In this document: piece after piece, positions 5,737 through 14,286 of the stretch
Layout: every line of letters starts with the position of its first letter
Numbering within the stretch: the stretch's first letter is position 1
NCBI GenBank assembly: GCA_937896295.1
Contig: CALBME010000107.1
Coordinates: 1-16,176 of the forward strand
Direction of reading: 5' to 3'
Length of the DNA stretch: 16,176 bases
DNA from: an uncultured Micavibrio sp.
GTDB lineage: Bacteria > Pseudomonadota > Alphaproteobacteria > Micavibrionales > UBA1664
Program-made: the position numbers and the translations under genes
Notes under the pieces: model-generated
Seen by the model: only the letters and a program-made list of their open reading frames with translations
Told to the model about the DNA's origin: nothing
The model's database searches: none

Positions 5737-6204
5737 TTGAAAAAAATTCTTATCCCTGTCCTGGCATTGCTTTTGCTGGCCGGCGGTGGCGCGGGTGCCT
5801 ATTTCTACATGGGCAAGTCCGAGGCAGCCGTGGGCGACGCCAAGCATGTCAAGGAAGAGGCCGCCAAGGCCGAAGGCGAAAGCACCATCGTCTATGTGCC
5901 GATGGAGGCCATCGTCCTGCCGATCATCGGCCGCGACGGCATTTCCCAAACCATTTCCATGGTCGTATCGTTGCAGGTATCGGACAAGGAAAAGGCCGAC
6001 AAGGTGAAGGCCGGGCTGCCTAAACTTCAGGACGCGTTCCTGTCCGACATGTACGGCACGCTGTCATCCGCCGGGACCATGCAGGGCGGCGTCATCAAGG
6101 TGTCCGCCCTGAAAGAGCGTCTTTCCCAGATCACCAAGAAGGTGATGGGGGATGACATGGTCGAGGGCGTGCTTTTACAGGTTCTGCAACAGCATCCGAC
6201 TTGA
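5737..6204 (+). CDS. FliL-family membrane protein
   Basis: FliL proteins are single-pass inner-membrane proteins associated with the flagellar stator/basal body. Here the start is TTG, with GGGG 9 nt upstream. The first residues MKKILIPVLALLLLAGGGAGAYFYM form an N-in membrane anchor, followed by a charged linker (SEAAVGDAKHVKEEAAKAEGE). A periplasmic FliL-like domain follows (about 50-155): YVPMEAIVLPI, SMVVSLQVSDKEKADKVKAGLP, LQDAFLSDMYGTLSS, and a closing helix ending VEGVLLQVLQQHPT. The gene stands alone between nusB and hppA, not in a flagellar operon. It may therefore be a FliL paralogue or an unrelated protein of similar architecture. The symbol is withheld for that reason. Confidence 0.75.
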   Translation: MKKILIPVLALLLLAGGGAGAYFYMGKSEAAVGDAKHVKEEAAKAEGESTIVYVPMEAIVLPIIGRDGISQTISMVVSLQVSDKEKADKVKAGLPKLQDAFLSDMYGTLSSAGTMQGGVIKVSALKERLSQITKKVMGDDMVEGVLLQVLQQHPT

Positions 6205-6226
6205 TATGCCCCTCAGACGCCGGGCG

Positions 6227-6249
6227 TCGCTCGCATAAGCTCGCGGGCC
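6227..6249 (+). repeat. dispersed 23-nt repeat, copy 2 (fliL-hppA gap)
   Basis: Identical over 23 nt to 2562-2584, in the same orientation and again just after a stop codon. The following bases CTCAACGGGCC allow GGGCCC...GGGCC pairing. The intergenic stretch 6205-6440 otherwise holds a terminator and a candidate hppA promoter. Confidence 0.7.
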
Positions 6250-6330
6250 CTCAACGGGCCAGTCGGCCTTCCGCCTCCACGCAAAATACCCACTTTTCTC
6301 TGTAATAACGGTGCATAAGACATGCAAAGG

Positions 6331-6349
6331 GCCGCAATTGCGGCTTTTT
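6331..6349 (+). terminator. intrinsic terminator before hppA
   Basis: The perfect palindrome GCCGCAATTGCGGC (6331-6344) forms a 5-bp GC-rich stem with an AATT loop and is followed by TTTTTC. It would end transcription from the FliL-family gene and insulate hppA. Confidence 0.65.
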
Positions 6350-6364
6350 CGTGTTTTTGGACCC

Positions 6365-6393
6365 TTGCCAACATGTCGCAGGCATGGTGCAAT
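6365..6393 (+). promoter_or_regulatory. candidate hppA promoter
   Basis: TTGCCA (6365-6370, 5/6 match to TTGACA) is separated by 17 bp from TGCAAT (6388-6393, 4/6 match to TATAAT). It lies just after the terminator and about 40 nt before the hppA ribosome binding site. Confidence 0.4.
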
Positions 6394-6440
6394 TTTCGCG
6401 GCCTTTTGAAGGGCTTAGAAAAACAAGATTTGGGGAACCA

Positions 6441-8546
<2,106 letters not shown>

Positions 8547-8569
8547 CCATCCTAAACCAACACATGAAG

Positions 8570-8597
8570 AACCCCGCTTTACTGGTGGGGTTTTTTA
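8570..8597 (+). terminator. intrinsic terminator after hppA
   Basis: AACCCC (8570-8575) pairs with GGGGTT (8587-8592) around an 11-nt loop, followed by an uninterrupted T run and TATTTTAT. It lies 24 nt after the hppA stop. Confidence 0.8.
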
Positions 8598-8702
8598 TTT
8601 TATAACAATAACTTGATACTTTTTATTAAAGTTTTTGTTTAAGCAATTCGGGTGTGTGACGTCGCGTTTTGTTTGACAAAAGCGGGTGCGGCAGGATATC
8701 GC

Positions 8703-9119
8703 ATGCGCCTGATGTTACGAGACAGTTTTCAGAATATGGCGGCCCAGATCGACGAGGCCATCGACGGCGAAATGCATGAACCGGGCATTCACCTGCTGGC
8801 CCATGCGCTGGAGGTCGCCCAAGGATACGACGCGGGCGCTGTGCGTGCCTTTGCCCATGGCTGCGACAACAACCCGTTCGCAGAGGCCATGGTCCCCATG
8901 CTGACCATCCATGACCATGACGGGGCTAAGGTGTTGCGGGCGCGGCTGCGCGATGTGTTCGCCCATGGCGTCGATGATCTGTGCGCCAGTATCAGCGGTC
9001 ACGAAGCCCCGGACGCGGGCCTGAAGCGCATGCTGGGCGTTGCCACCCGCGATCCCGGAATCGTGGTCAAACGGGCGTGCCGCCGGCATGGCGCGGCGGT
9101 CTACAGCATCGCGGCGTGA
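8703..9119 (+). CDS. hypothetical protein (138 aa)
   Basis: The ATG at 8703 has AGGA 7 nt upstream. An in-frame GTG at 8652 would add 17 residues but lacks a site. Third codon positions are strongly G/C, consistent with a real gene. The protein looks soluble and mostly helical: RDSFQNMAAQIDEAIDGEM, then HLLAHALEVAQGYDAGAVRAFAHG, then a His/Asp-containing middle (MLTIHDHDGAKVLRARLRDVFAHGVDDL) and a basic C-terminus (VVKRACRRHGAAVYSIAA). There is no signal peptide or membrane span. Several His, Asp and Cys residues could bind metal, but no known motif stands out. It ends 9 nt from the convergent bamE stop. I do not recognise a family. Confidence 0.65.
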   Translation: MRLMLRDSFQNMAAQIDEAIDGEMHEPGIHLLAHALEVAQGYDAGAVRAFAHGCDNNPFAEAMVPMLTIHDHDGAKVLRARLRDVFAHGVDDLCASISGHEAPDAGLKRMLGVATRDPGIVVKRACRRHGAAVYSIAA

Positions 9120-9128
9120 AGCGGCCTT

Positions 9129-9578
9129 TTACGGCGCCTCGGCGGCGGATCCCATGTTCGATTTGTTGAAGCGGCCCAGATTGCCCAGAAGCTGCTGGGC
9201 GACGGTCAGGTCGTGACCCGTGGTCGGCGTGGTGCGGCGGACGAGGGGGACATCGACCGCGTCGTTGTTCACCTGTGCCAGTGAAATCAGCGTGCCTTCG
9301 GCGTCGAATTTGGCCTCATAAACACTGCGTGCCGTGATCTTGGGATCGAGGAAGGCGGTCTTGGTCGTCTTTTGCCCGACATAGTACCAGGTGTTGTCAT
9401 CGAACACGGCGGTTGTCGTGGGCGTGCCCAGTTTCTGCAGTACGTCGGCGCGGGTGGACGTACCCGCGTCCAGCCCCACGACGTCATCGGCCGACAGGAA
9501 GGTGCCGTTGGTGGCATTGGTGGGCGCGCATGCGCTTAAGGCCAGGGCGGTGAGCAGGAGAAGGGCTGTCTTTTTCAT
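9129..9578 (-). CDS. bamE: outer membrane assembly lipoprotein, BamE/SmpA/OmlA family
   Basis: BamE is a periplasm-facing outer-membrane lipoprotein of the BAM complex, which inserts beta-barrel proteins. A lipoprotein signal is clear: MKKTALLLLTALALSAC, with lipobox LSAC and acylated C17. The BamE fold follows at about 35-100: the helical GTSTRADVLQKLGTP motif, FDDNTWYYVGQ and the strand YEAKFDAEGTLISL. It carries a C-terminal extension of ~45 residues with no obvious motif. It is 149 aa long. Divergent placement next to the bc1 chaperone gene is conserved in Alphaproteobacteria. No ribosome binding site is visible. TTGACC (9614-9609) with an AT-rich -10 around 9593-9586 would start the transcript almost at the ATG. 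Confidence 0.9.
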   Translation of the reverse strand: MKKTALLLLTALALSACAPTNATNGTFLSADDVVGLDAGTSTRADVLQKLGTPTTTAVFDDNTWYYVGQKTTKTAFLDPKITARSVYEAKFDAEGTLISLAQVNNDAVDVPLVRRTTPTTGHDLTVAQQLLGNLGRFNKSNMGSAAEAP

Positions 9579-9600
9579 GGGTTTCAGAATTTAGATTTTC

Positions 9601-9628
9601 TTGTGCCGGGTCAAGGCTTGTCTATAAA
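9601..9628 (+). promoter_or_regulatory. candidate promoter of the bc1 chaperone operon
   Basis: TTGTGC (9601-9606, 3/6) lies 16 bp before TATAAA (9623-9628, 5/6). Initiation would fall at about 9635, one base from the ATG at 9636, making a leaderless or near-leaderless message. The AAAGGGA that resembles a ribosome binding site overlaps the -10 element. Confidence 0.35.
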
Positions 9629-9635
9629 GGGACCC

Positions 9636-10121
9636 ATGTTCGCCTTTTTAAGACGCCCCAAATATGACGCAAAACCGCTGTTCGAGGCGGCTTTGGCGCA
9701 GTCCCGCAACCCGGTCCTGTACCGCGATTATGGCGTGCCGGATACGCTGGACGGGCGGTTCGACAGCCTGCTGTTGCATCTGTGGCCGGTGTTCAGGGCG
9801 CTGCAGGGACAGGACCGTCTTTCACAGGATCTGTACGACCTGACCTTCCGGCGCATGGAACTGGCCCTGCGTGAAACCGGCACCGGCGACCTGGGCGTAG
9901 GCAAGCAGGCGCGTTTCATGATGAAGGCGTTTTACGGACGACTGTCCACATACAATGCGTGCGAGACCGACGCGCAGTGGCGCGAGGCCCTGCAACGCAA
10001 CGTGTACCGCACCCTTGAAAACGCCGATGTGCCGCAGGGCATGATCGACTATGCGAAGACGTTAGGCGCCACGCGTGTCGAACTTGACGCGAGACAGGCA
10101 AAGGTTATTTATCCCGCATGA
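9636..10121 (+). CDS. ubiquinol-cytochrome c chaperone (CBP3/UQCC1 family)
   Basis: This family (Pfam ubiquinol-cytochrome C chaperone) assists assembly of cytochrome b into the bc1 complex in mitochondria and is common in Alphaproteobacteria. The 161-aa protein is soluble and helical. Family features visible are ALAQSRNPVLYRDYGVPDTLDGRFDSLLLHLWPVFRAL near the start, a LYDLTFRRMELALRETGTGDLGVGKQARFMMKAFYGRL core, and ALQRNVYRT further on. The ATG at 9636 gives the normal start; an in-frame TTG or GTG further upstream (from 9603) is unlikely. Its stop overlaps the next start as ATGA. Gene order with bamE and DUF177 supports the call. Confidence 0.88.
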   Translation: MFAFLRRPKYDAKPLFEAALAQSRNPVLYRDYGVPDTLDGRFDSLLLHLWPVFRALQGQDRLSQDLYDLTFRRMELALRETGTGDLGVGKQARFMMKAFYGRLSTYNACETDAQWREALQRNVYRTLENADVPQGMIDYAKTLGATRVELDARQAKVIYPA

Positions 10122-10696
10122 GCACGCAGCACGAATTCGTCTTCAACGTTCCCGCCGCCAAGATCGGCCGCGAACCCATGCATTTTACCTTCACCGCCGA
10201 TTCCAAGGCCTTACGTCTTCTGGCCAAGCGTTACGGCATCGAGTCCGTCGAAAGCCTGGAGGGTGAAGTCACCCTGTACCGTGAAGGGGACGGGGTCACC
10301 ATCGCGGCGAATGGCAGTTTCACCGCCGATGTCACGCAGGCCTGTGTCGTTACGCTGGAACCTGTCGCCGACCATATTTCGGAGACGTTCGAGGGGTGGT
10401 TCCTGGATGAATCGCAGGCGGCCAGTTTCAGCCGCGCGCTGAAAAAAAAGCTCGAGGTCGAGGTGGGCGAGATGCCGCTGGAAGACAACGAGGCCCCGAT
10501 CGGGGATGAACGTGACGAGCCAGACATGGTCGTGAACGGGAATGTGGAGATTGGCGAACTGGTGGCCCAGTACCTGTCGCTGGCCCTCAACCCGTACCCG
10601 CATTGCCCGCAGGCCCGCGAAAGCGGCCCGATGGGGGAGGAAGAGGCCAAAAAGCCCGGTCCCTTCGCCATATTGAAAGACCTTATTAAAAAATAA
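10118..10696 (+). CDS. DUF177/YceD family protein
   Basis: YceD-family proteins are soluble proteins encoded beside rpmF in most bacteria; a role in 23S rRNA processing or ribosome assembly has been proposed, but their function is not settled. The conserved core is visible: DVTQACVVTLEPVADHI (71-87, C76), an acidic middle (GEMPLEDNEAPIGDERDEPDMV), then ALNPYPHCP (156-164), the usual YLSLALNPYP-x-C signature with a cysteine that may pair or bind metal. It has 192 aa and a Lys-rich end (ILKDLIKK). It is translationally coupled (ATGA) to the bc1 chaperone and lies 102 nt before rpmF. Confidence 0.9.
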   Translation: MSTQHEFVFNVPAAKIGREPMHFTFTADSKALRLLAKRYGIESVESLEGEVTLYREGDGVTIAANGSFTADVTQACVVTLEPVADHISETFEGWFLDESQAASFSRALKKKLEVEVGEMPLEDNEAPIGDERDEPDMVVNGNVEIGELVAQYLSLALNPYPHCPQARESGPMGEEEAKKPGPFAILKDLIKK

Positions 10697-10736
10697 GGGT
10701 TTAGACCGGTTTCGGGCTGATTTTTGCTGAAATACC

Positions 10737-10765
10737 TTGCATGGGGCAGCCGTTTTGGTTAAAAA
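10737..10765 (+). promoter_or_regulatory. candidate rpmF promoter
   Basis: TTGCAT (10737-10742) and TAAAAA (10760-10765) are 17 bp apart, matching consensus at 3/6 and 4/6 positions. They lie about 20 nt before the AAGGA ribosome binding site of rpmF. Read-through from the upstream gene is equally possible. Confidence 0.3.
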
Positions 10766-10798
10766 CCCCGCAACAAACACTTACAAGGATTCTTAACT

Positions 10799-10978
10799 AT
10801 GGCCGTTCCTAAGCGCAAAACCTCTCCCATGAAGCGCAACCAGCGCCGTTCGCACCACGCGCTGGAAACCACCAACTGGGTGGAAGACAGCCACACGGGC
10901 GAACCGAAACGCCGCCACCACATCGACCTGAAAACGGGGATGTACAAAGGCAAGCAAGTGATTGACGTCAAAGACTAA
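10799..10978 (+). CDS. rpmF: 50S ribosomal protein L32
   Basis: A 59-codon gene encoding the small basic large-subunit protein L32. The protein starts MAVPKRKTSPMKRNQRRSHH, the unmistakable L32 N-terminus, and continues ALETTNWVEDSHTGEPKRRH HIDLKTGMYKGKQVIDVKD. The zinc-ribbon cysteines found in some L32 proteins are absent, the C-minus form typical of Alphaproteobacteria. AAGGA (10785-10789) lies 9 nt before the ATG. It sits in its usual place between DUF177 and plsX, and a GC-rich hairpin follows the stop. Confidence 0.97.
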   Translation: MAVPKRKTSPMKRNQRRSHHALETTNWVEDSHTGEPKRRHHIDLKTGMYKGKQVIDVKD

Positions 10979-11005
10979 GCGTCTATCCTGTCACCAATCC
11001 TTGAG

Positions 11006-11030
11006 GGGCCCCTTTAGGGGCCCTTTGATT
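11006..11030 (+). terminator. terminator-like hairpin between rpmF and plsX
   Basis: GGGCCCC (11006-11012) pairs with GGGGCCC (11017-11023) around TTTA, giving a 7-bp all-GC stem followed by TTTGATTT. The tail is short, so it may be a partial terminator that sets more rpmF than plsX message. It ends 15 nt before the chosen plsX start. Confidence 0.5.
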
Positions 11031-11044
11031 TGAACGAGGTTTCT

Positions 11045-12109
11045 TTGGATACCATCCGTATTTCACTGGACGCCATGGGTGGCGATCACGGCCCTTCGGT
11101 CGTCGTTCCCGCCGCCGCCGCCGCCCTTAAAAGCCGTCCGCATTTACGTTTCCGTTTCTTTGGCGATTCCGCCAGGATCGCGCCGCTGCTGACGCCCGCG
11201 TTATCCGCCGCCAGCGAGATCGTGCATACCGACATTGTCATCGCATCGGATGAAAAACCGTCGCAGGCGATCCGCAAAAAGGGCAGTTCGATGCATCTTG
11301 CCATTCAGGATGTCGAAAAGGGGCAATCCGACTGTGTCATTTCCGCCGGGAATACCGGCGCGCTGATGGCGAATGCGAAACTGATCCTGCGCATGCTGCC
11401 CGGTATCGACCGCCCGGCCATCGCCACCATGCTGCCGAGTGTGACGGGCCGCACCGTGACACTGGACCTTGGCGCCAATCTTGAGGTGGATGCCAACAAC
11501 CTGGTCGAATTCGCCATCATGGGCGCGTGTTTCGCCAAGGCCGCGATGGGCGTGGAAAAACCGACCGTGGGTATCCTGAATATCGGGTCGGAAGACACCA
11601 AGGGCCACGAATACCTGCAGGATGCCGCCGAACAACTGGAAAACCTTGCCACGTTCAACGGCGAGTTCGTCGGGTTCGTCGAGGGCAACCAGATCACGGG
11701 CGGGGGCGTCGACGTCATCGTCACGGACGGATTCACGGGAAATGTCGCGCTGAAAACCGCCGAAGGCGTGGGCAAGTTCATCAGCCAGGTTTTGAAACAG
11801 GAATTTTCGCGCGGCATTCTGTCCAAGCTTGCAGCGGTGGCCGCGATGGCCGTCATCAAACGCGCCAAAAAGCGTATGGATCACCGCGAATATAACGGTG
11901 CGATGTTCCTTGGTCTTAGCAAGATCTGCATCAAGAGCCATGGCAGCGCAGATGCGTACGCGTTTTCCAAGGCCATCCTGGTCGGCGCCGACATGGCCGC
12001 CAATAGGTTCAACCAGGCGGTGGCCGAGCAGGTTGAAAAAATGCATGCCGCGCAGCCCGCGCCGGCAGCGGCAGGCAACGCCAGTGCTGCGAACGGAGCG
12101 GCGGCCTGA
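11045..12109 (+). CDS. plsX: phosphate acyltransferase PlsX
   Basis: PlsX converts acyl-ACP to acyl-phosphate, the donor for PlsY in phospholipid synthesis; it is a peripheral membrane enzyme. Signatures: ISLDAMGGDHGP (6-17), ISAGNTGALMA (~98-108), VTLDLGAN, VGILNIGSEDTKGHEYLQ, and VTDGFTGNVALKTAEG. The C-terminus carries a low-complexity Ala-rich tail after residue ~335 (PAPAAAGNASAANGAAA). I chose TTG at 11045, giving 354 aa, because GAGG (11036-11039) lies 5 nt upstream and the protein then starts MDTIRISLDAMGG as usual. A TTG at 11030 would add five residues but abuts the hairpin. The stop overlaps the fabH start by one base (TGATG). Confidence 0.95.
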   Translation: MDTIRISLDAMGGDHGPSVVVPAAAAALKSRPHLRFRFFGDSARIAPLLTPALSAASEIVHTDIVIASDEKPSQAIRKKGSSMHLAIQDVEKGQSDCVISAGNTGALMANAKLILRMLPGIDRPAIATMLPSVTGRTVTLDLGANLEVDANNLVEFAIMGACFAKAAMGVEKPTVGILNIGSEDTKGHEYLQDAAEQLENLATFNGEFVGFVEGNQITGGGVDVIVTDGFTGNVALKTAEGVGKFISQVLKQEFSRGILSKLAAVAAMAVIKRAKKRMDHREYNGAMFLGLSKICIKSHGSADAYAFSKAILVGADMAANRFNQAVAEQVEKMHAAQPAPAAAGNASAANGAAA

Positions 12110-13068
12110 TGAAACGCGCGATGATCCGTTCCACGGGCAGTTATCTGCCCGAAAAAATCCTGACCAATCACGACATCGCCAAAATGGTGGACACGTCGCA
12201 CGAAAAAATCGTGCAGCTGACCGGCATTCATGAGCGCCACATCGCGGCGGACGGCCAGCTGACGTCGGATCTTGCCATTCGTGCGGCCCGCATGGCGCTG
12301 GAAAACGGTGGACTTACCCCCGCCGGTATCGACGCCATCATCGTCGCCACCACCACGCCGGACGACACATTCCCGGCGACAGCCGTGAAGGTGCAGGCAG
12401 CACTGGGCATGGAGCACGGCTTTGCCTTTGACGTGCAGGCCGTGTGTTCCGGCTTTATCTATGCCTTGAGCGTCGCCAATACGATGATCGTATCGGGGCA
12501 GTGCAAGCGCATCCTTGTGATCGGTGCCGAAAAAATGTCGTCCATCATCGACTGGACGGACCGTGGCACCTGCATCCTGTTCGGGGACGGGGCCGGGGCC
12601 GTGATCGTCGAGGAGTCGAGCGACCCGTCACAGGGCATCCTGACCACGCACCTGCATTCGGACGGGCGCCACCGCGACCTGCTGTACACATCGGGCGGCG
12701 TGGCATCGACCAAGACCGCCGGCACCATCCAGATGCAGGGACGCGAAGTGTTCAAGCACGCGGTCGAGTGCCTGGCACAGGCGGTGGACGAGGCGCTGGC
12801 ATCGACCGGGACCAAGCCGGAAGACATTTCCCTGCTGGTGCCACATCAGGCCAACGTGCGCATTATTGAAAGCACGGCCAAGAAACTGGGCATGCCCATG
12901 GACAAGGTTGTCCTGACGCTGGCCAAACACGGCAACACCTCGGCCGCGTCCATTCCGCTGGCCCTGCATGACGCGGTGGCCGCAGGGCGCGTCAAACGCG
13001 GCGACCTTCTGCTGCTCGAAGGCATGGGCGGCGGCTTCACGTGGGGCAGTGTGCTGGTGAGATGGTAA
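12109..13068 (+). CDS. fabH: beta-ketoacyl-ACP synthase III
   Basis: FabH starts fatty acid synthesis by condensing acetyl-CoA (or another acyl-CoA) with malonyl-ACP. The catalytic triad is present: C113 in QAVCSGFIYAL, H246 in VPHQANVRIIE, and N276 in KHGNTSAASIPLAL. The C-terminal GMGGGFTWGSVLVRW is the classic family ending. Length 319 aa is normal. The ATG overlaps the plsX stop, and GGAG lies about 10 nt upstream inside plsX, so the two are coupled. A bidirectional terminator follows the stop by about 20 nt. Confidence 0.97.
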   Translation: MKRAMIRSTGSYLPEKILTNHDIAKMVDTSHEKIVQLTGIHERHIAADGQLTSDLAIRAARMALENGGLTPAGIDAIIVATTTPDDTFPATAVKVQAALGMEHGFAFDVQAVCSGFIYALSVANTMIVSGQCKRILVIGAEKMSSIIDWTDRGTCILFGDGAGAVIVEESSDPSQGILTTHLHSDGRHRDLLYTSGGVASTKTAGTIQMQGREVFKHAVECLAQAVDEALASTGTKPEDISLLVPHQANVRIIESTAKKLGMPMDKVVLTLAKHGNTSAASIPLALHDAVAAGRVKRGDLLLLEGMGGGFTWGSVLVRW

Positions 13069-13088
13069 GAAGAGTCTGATACTAAAAA

Positions 13089-13111
13089 AGCCCGCGGAAA
13101 GCGGGCTTTTT
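13089..13111. terminator. bidirectional terminator between fabH and the HU-like gene
   Basis: AGCCCGC (13089-13095) pairs with GCGGGCT (13101-13107) around GGAAA, with an A run before and a T run after, so it can act on both converging genes. The stem is the same as in the terminator at 14855-14880. Confidence 0.88.
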
Positions 13112-13133
13112 CGTATTCGTACCGAAGCGGTGC

Positions 13134-13517
13134 TTAGTTGGAAGCAGCCGATTTCAGTTTTTTCAGAGCGCGGACTTTGACGCGGACGGAAGCCGGTTTG
13201 GCAGCGGCTTTCATCATTTCGCCGGTGGCCGGGTTGCGGATCAGCGTGCCAGCTTTACGAGCCGGAACTTTGCGCAGGGTGATTTTCATCAGGCCCGGCA
13301 GAACGAACTGACCGATACCGTTCGGCATAACCGAACCGAGGATGACGTTTTCCAGCGATGCGAAAACGCCAGCAGCTTGCTTGCGGCTGATTTCGTTTTC
13401 CTCGGCGAGGCGGCCGATGAGAGCCGATTTCGTCAGAGCGGTCTTCAGAGCCTTCGGAGCAGCCGATTTAGCGGCGGCTTTCGGAGAGGCTTTCTTTTTA
13501 GCTTTAGCTTTAGCCAT
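13134..13517 (-). CDS. HU-family DNA-binding protein with Lys/Ala-rich N-terminal tail
   Basis: This is a nucleoid-associated protein of the HU/IHF fold. The first ~28 residues are a basic, histone H1-like tail (MAKAKAKKKASPKAAAKSAA onward). Then comes the HU domain: LTKSALIGRLAEENEISRKQAAGVFASLENVIL, the beta region IGQFVLPGLMKITLRKVPARKAGT, and the DNA-binding arm IRNPATGEMMKAAAKPASVRVKVRALKKLK. The arm keeps the RNPATGE signature, with its Pro used for DNA kinking. At 127 aa it is longer than HU (~90 aa) because of the tail. GAAGAGA precedes the ATG. It sits on the opposite strand between fabH and ihfA, which are usually adjacent in Alphaproteobacteria, so it is probably an insertion in an ancestral operon. 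Confidence 0.85.
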   Translation of the reverse strand: MAKAKAKKKASPKAAAKSAAPKALKTALTKSALIGRLAEENEISRKQAAGVFASLENVILGSVMPNGIGQFVLPGLMKITLRKVPARKAGTLIRNPATGEMMKAAAKPASVRVKVRALKKLKSAASN

Positions 13518-13594
13518 GGTGATCTCTTCTAAAATTAGAGTGAAAGACGGGTTTAACTACCCGACGAATGCGAGAATTGCAGGTTTTTATGGGG

Positions 13595-13644
13595 TTTGCA
13601 AAGACTTTGCACATTTTTCGGGAGAAAGCGGTGCATAGTTTGCG
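13595..13644. repeat. helically phased TTTGC repeats upstream of the HU-like gene
   Basis: TTTGCA starts at 13595 and again at 13606 (11 bp apart); TTTGCG starts at 13639 (33 bp further, three turns of 11). The first copy extends to the palindrome TTTGCAAA. Such phasing puts the motifs on one face of DNA and could be an operator, about 80-120 bp before the HU-like start codon. Confidence 0.3.
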
Positions 13645-13930
13645 CGCATGTGAATAGTGATTTCGTGAGGGACCCTGTTGATATTGTTGATGTTGTTCAA
13701 ATCGCGCGCCGTCTCTTTTGATGTGGGTGCGGTCTTTTTTATCCACAAAACACTGCGTCAAATGGATGCGCAGGGCAGGCGCCAGACCCCCGATTTTGAG
13801 GAAAAACCGCTATTTCCTTGGTTTTTTGGCACAGGGGCAGCGAATCGCATGCGGGGCTGGTGATAACGCCATGGCCCCACTTGACGCGGCGCGCTTGAAC
13901 GGCTTACGGTAAGATACTCAGAACACATTG

Positions 13931-13973
13931 TTTTTGCCGATAGGCGGCAAAAGTTTTTATCGGCATAGCCGAT
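13931..13973 (+). promoter_or_regulatory. mutually exclusive hairpins in the ihfA leader (attenuator-like)
   Basis: Four segments compete. TTTTGCCG (13932-13939) pairs with CGGCAAAA (13945-13952) around ATAGG, followed by GTTTTTAT: a terminator-like form. TGCCGATA (13935-13942) can instead pair with TATCGGCA (13958-13965). ATCGGC (13959-13964) can pair with GCCGAT (13968-13973) around ATA, ending 1 nt before the AAGGAGGGG ribosome binding site of ihfA. The arrangement resembles a switch between termination or ribosome-site occlusion and expression. Confidence 0.5.
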
Positions 13974-13988
13974 CAAGGAGGGGTTCAA

Positions 13989-14285
13989 ATGAGCAACCGT
14001 ACTATCACCCGCGCCGATCTCGCTGAATCAGTTTACGCCACCGTGGGTCTGTCCCGCGCAGAGTCCGGCGACCTGGTCGAGGCCGTGCTGGATGAAATGT
14101 CAGAGGCGATCCTGCGCGAAGGGGGCCTGAAGATTTCTTCGTTCGGTTCCTTCTCGGTGCGTTCCAAGAAAGAACGCGTCGGCCGCAACCCGAAGACGGG
14201 CGTTGAAGTGCCGATCACGCCGCGCAAGGTGCTGGTGTTCCGCGCCTCGCATATCCTCAAGAAACGCATGAATGAAGGTGAATAA
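13989..14285 (+). CDS. ihfA: integration host factor, alpha subunit
   Basis: IHF-alpha forms a heterodimer with IHF-beta and bends DNA sharply at specific sites in recombination, replication and transcription. The 98-aa protein matches the family over its length: ITRADLAESVYATVGLSRAESGDLVEAVLDEM, the beta core LKISSFGSFSVRSKKERVGRNPKTGVEVPI, and the closing helix VFRASHILKKRMNEG. The GRNPKTG arm and the following Pro are intact. A very strong AAGGAGGGG lies 6 nt before the ATG, directly behind the nested hairpins. The merR-type gene starts 1 nt after the stop. Confidence 0.95.
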   Translation: MSNRTITRADLAESVYATVGLSRAESGDLVEAVLDEMSEAILREGGLKISSFGSFSVRSKKERVGRNPKTGVEVPITPRKVLVFRASHILKKRMNEGE

Positions 14286-14286
14286 G

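Larger units (their letters stand above)
13518..13988. other. 471-nt divergent intergenic region (HU-like / ihfA)
   Basis: I see no convincing gene here. The short frames on both strands lack ribosome binding sites and have poor composition. It holds the HU-gene leader, phased TTTGC repeats (13595-13644), a TTGTTGA-type direct repeat near 13677-13698, and the structured ihfA leader (13931-13973). TTGACG (13881-13886) and TTGAAC (13895-13900) are -35-like, and TAAGAT (13910-13915) is -10-like, but their spacings are not canonical. Confidence 0.6.

Noticed and set aside
11201..12046. A 281-codon minus-strand frame opposite plsX
   Set aside because: Antisense shadow of plsX, without domain features or a ribosome binding site.
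13678..13988. Short frames of 61-76 codons on both strands in the HU-ihfA gap
   Set aside because: No ribosome binding sites, no family resemblance, mutually overlapping, and they overlap the structured ihfA leader.
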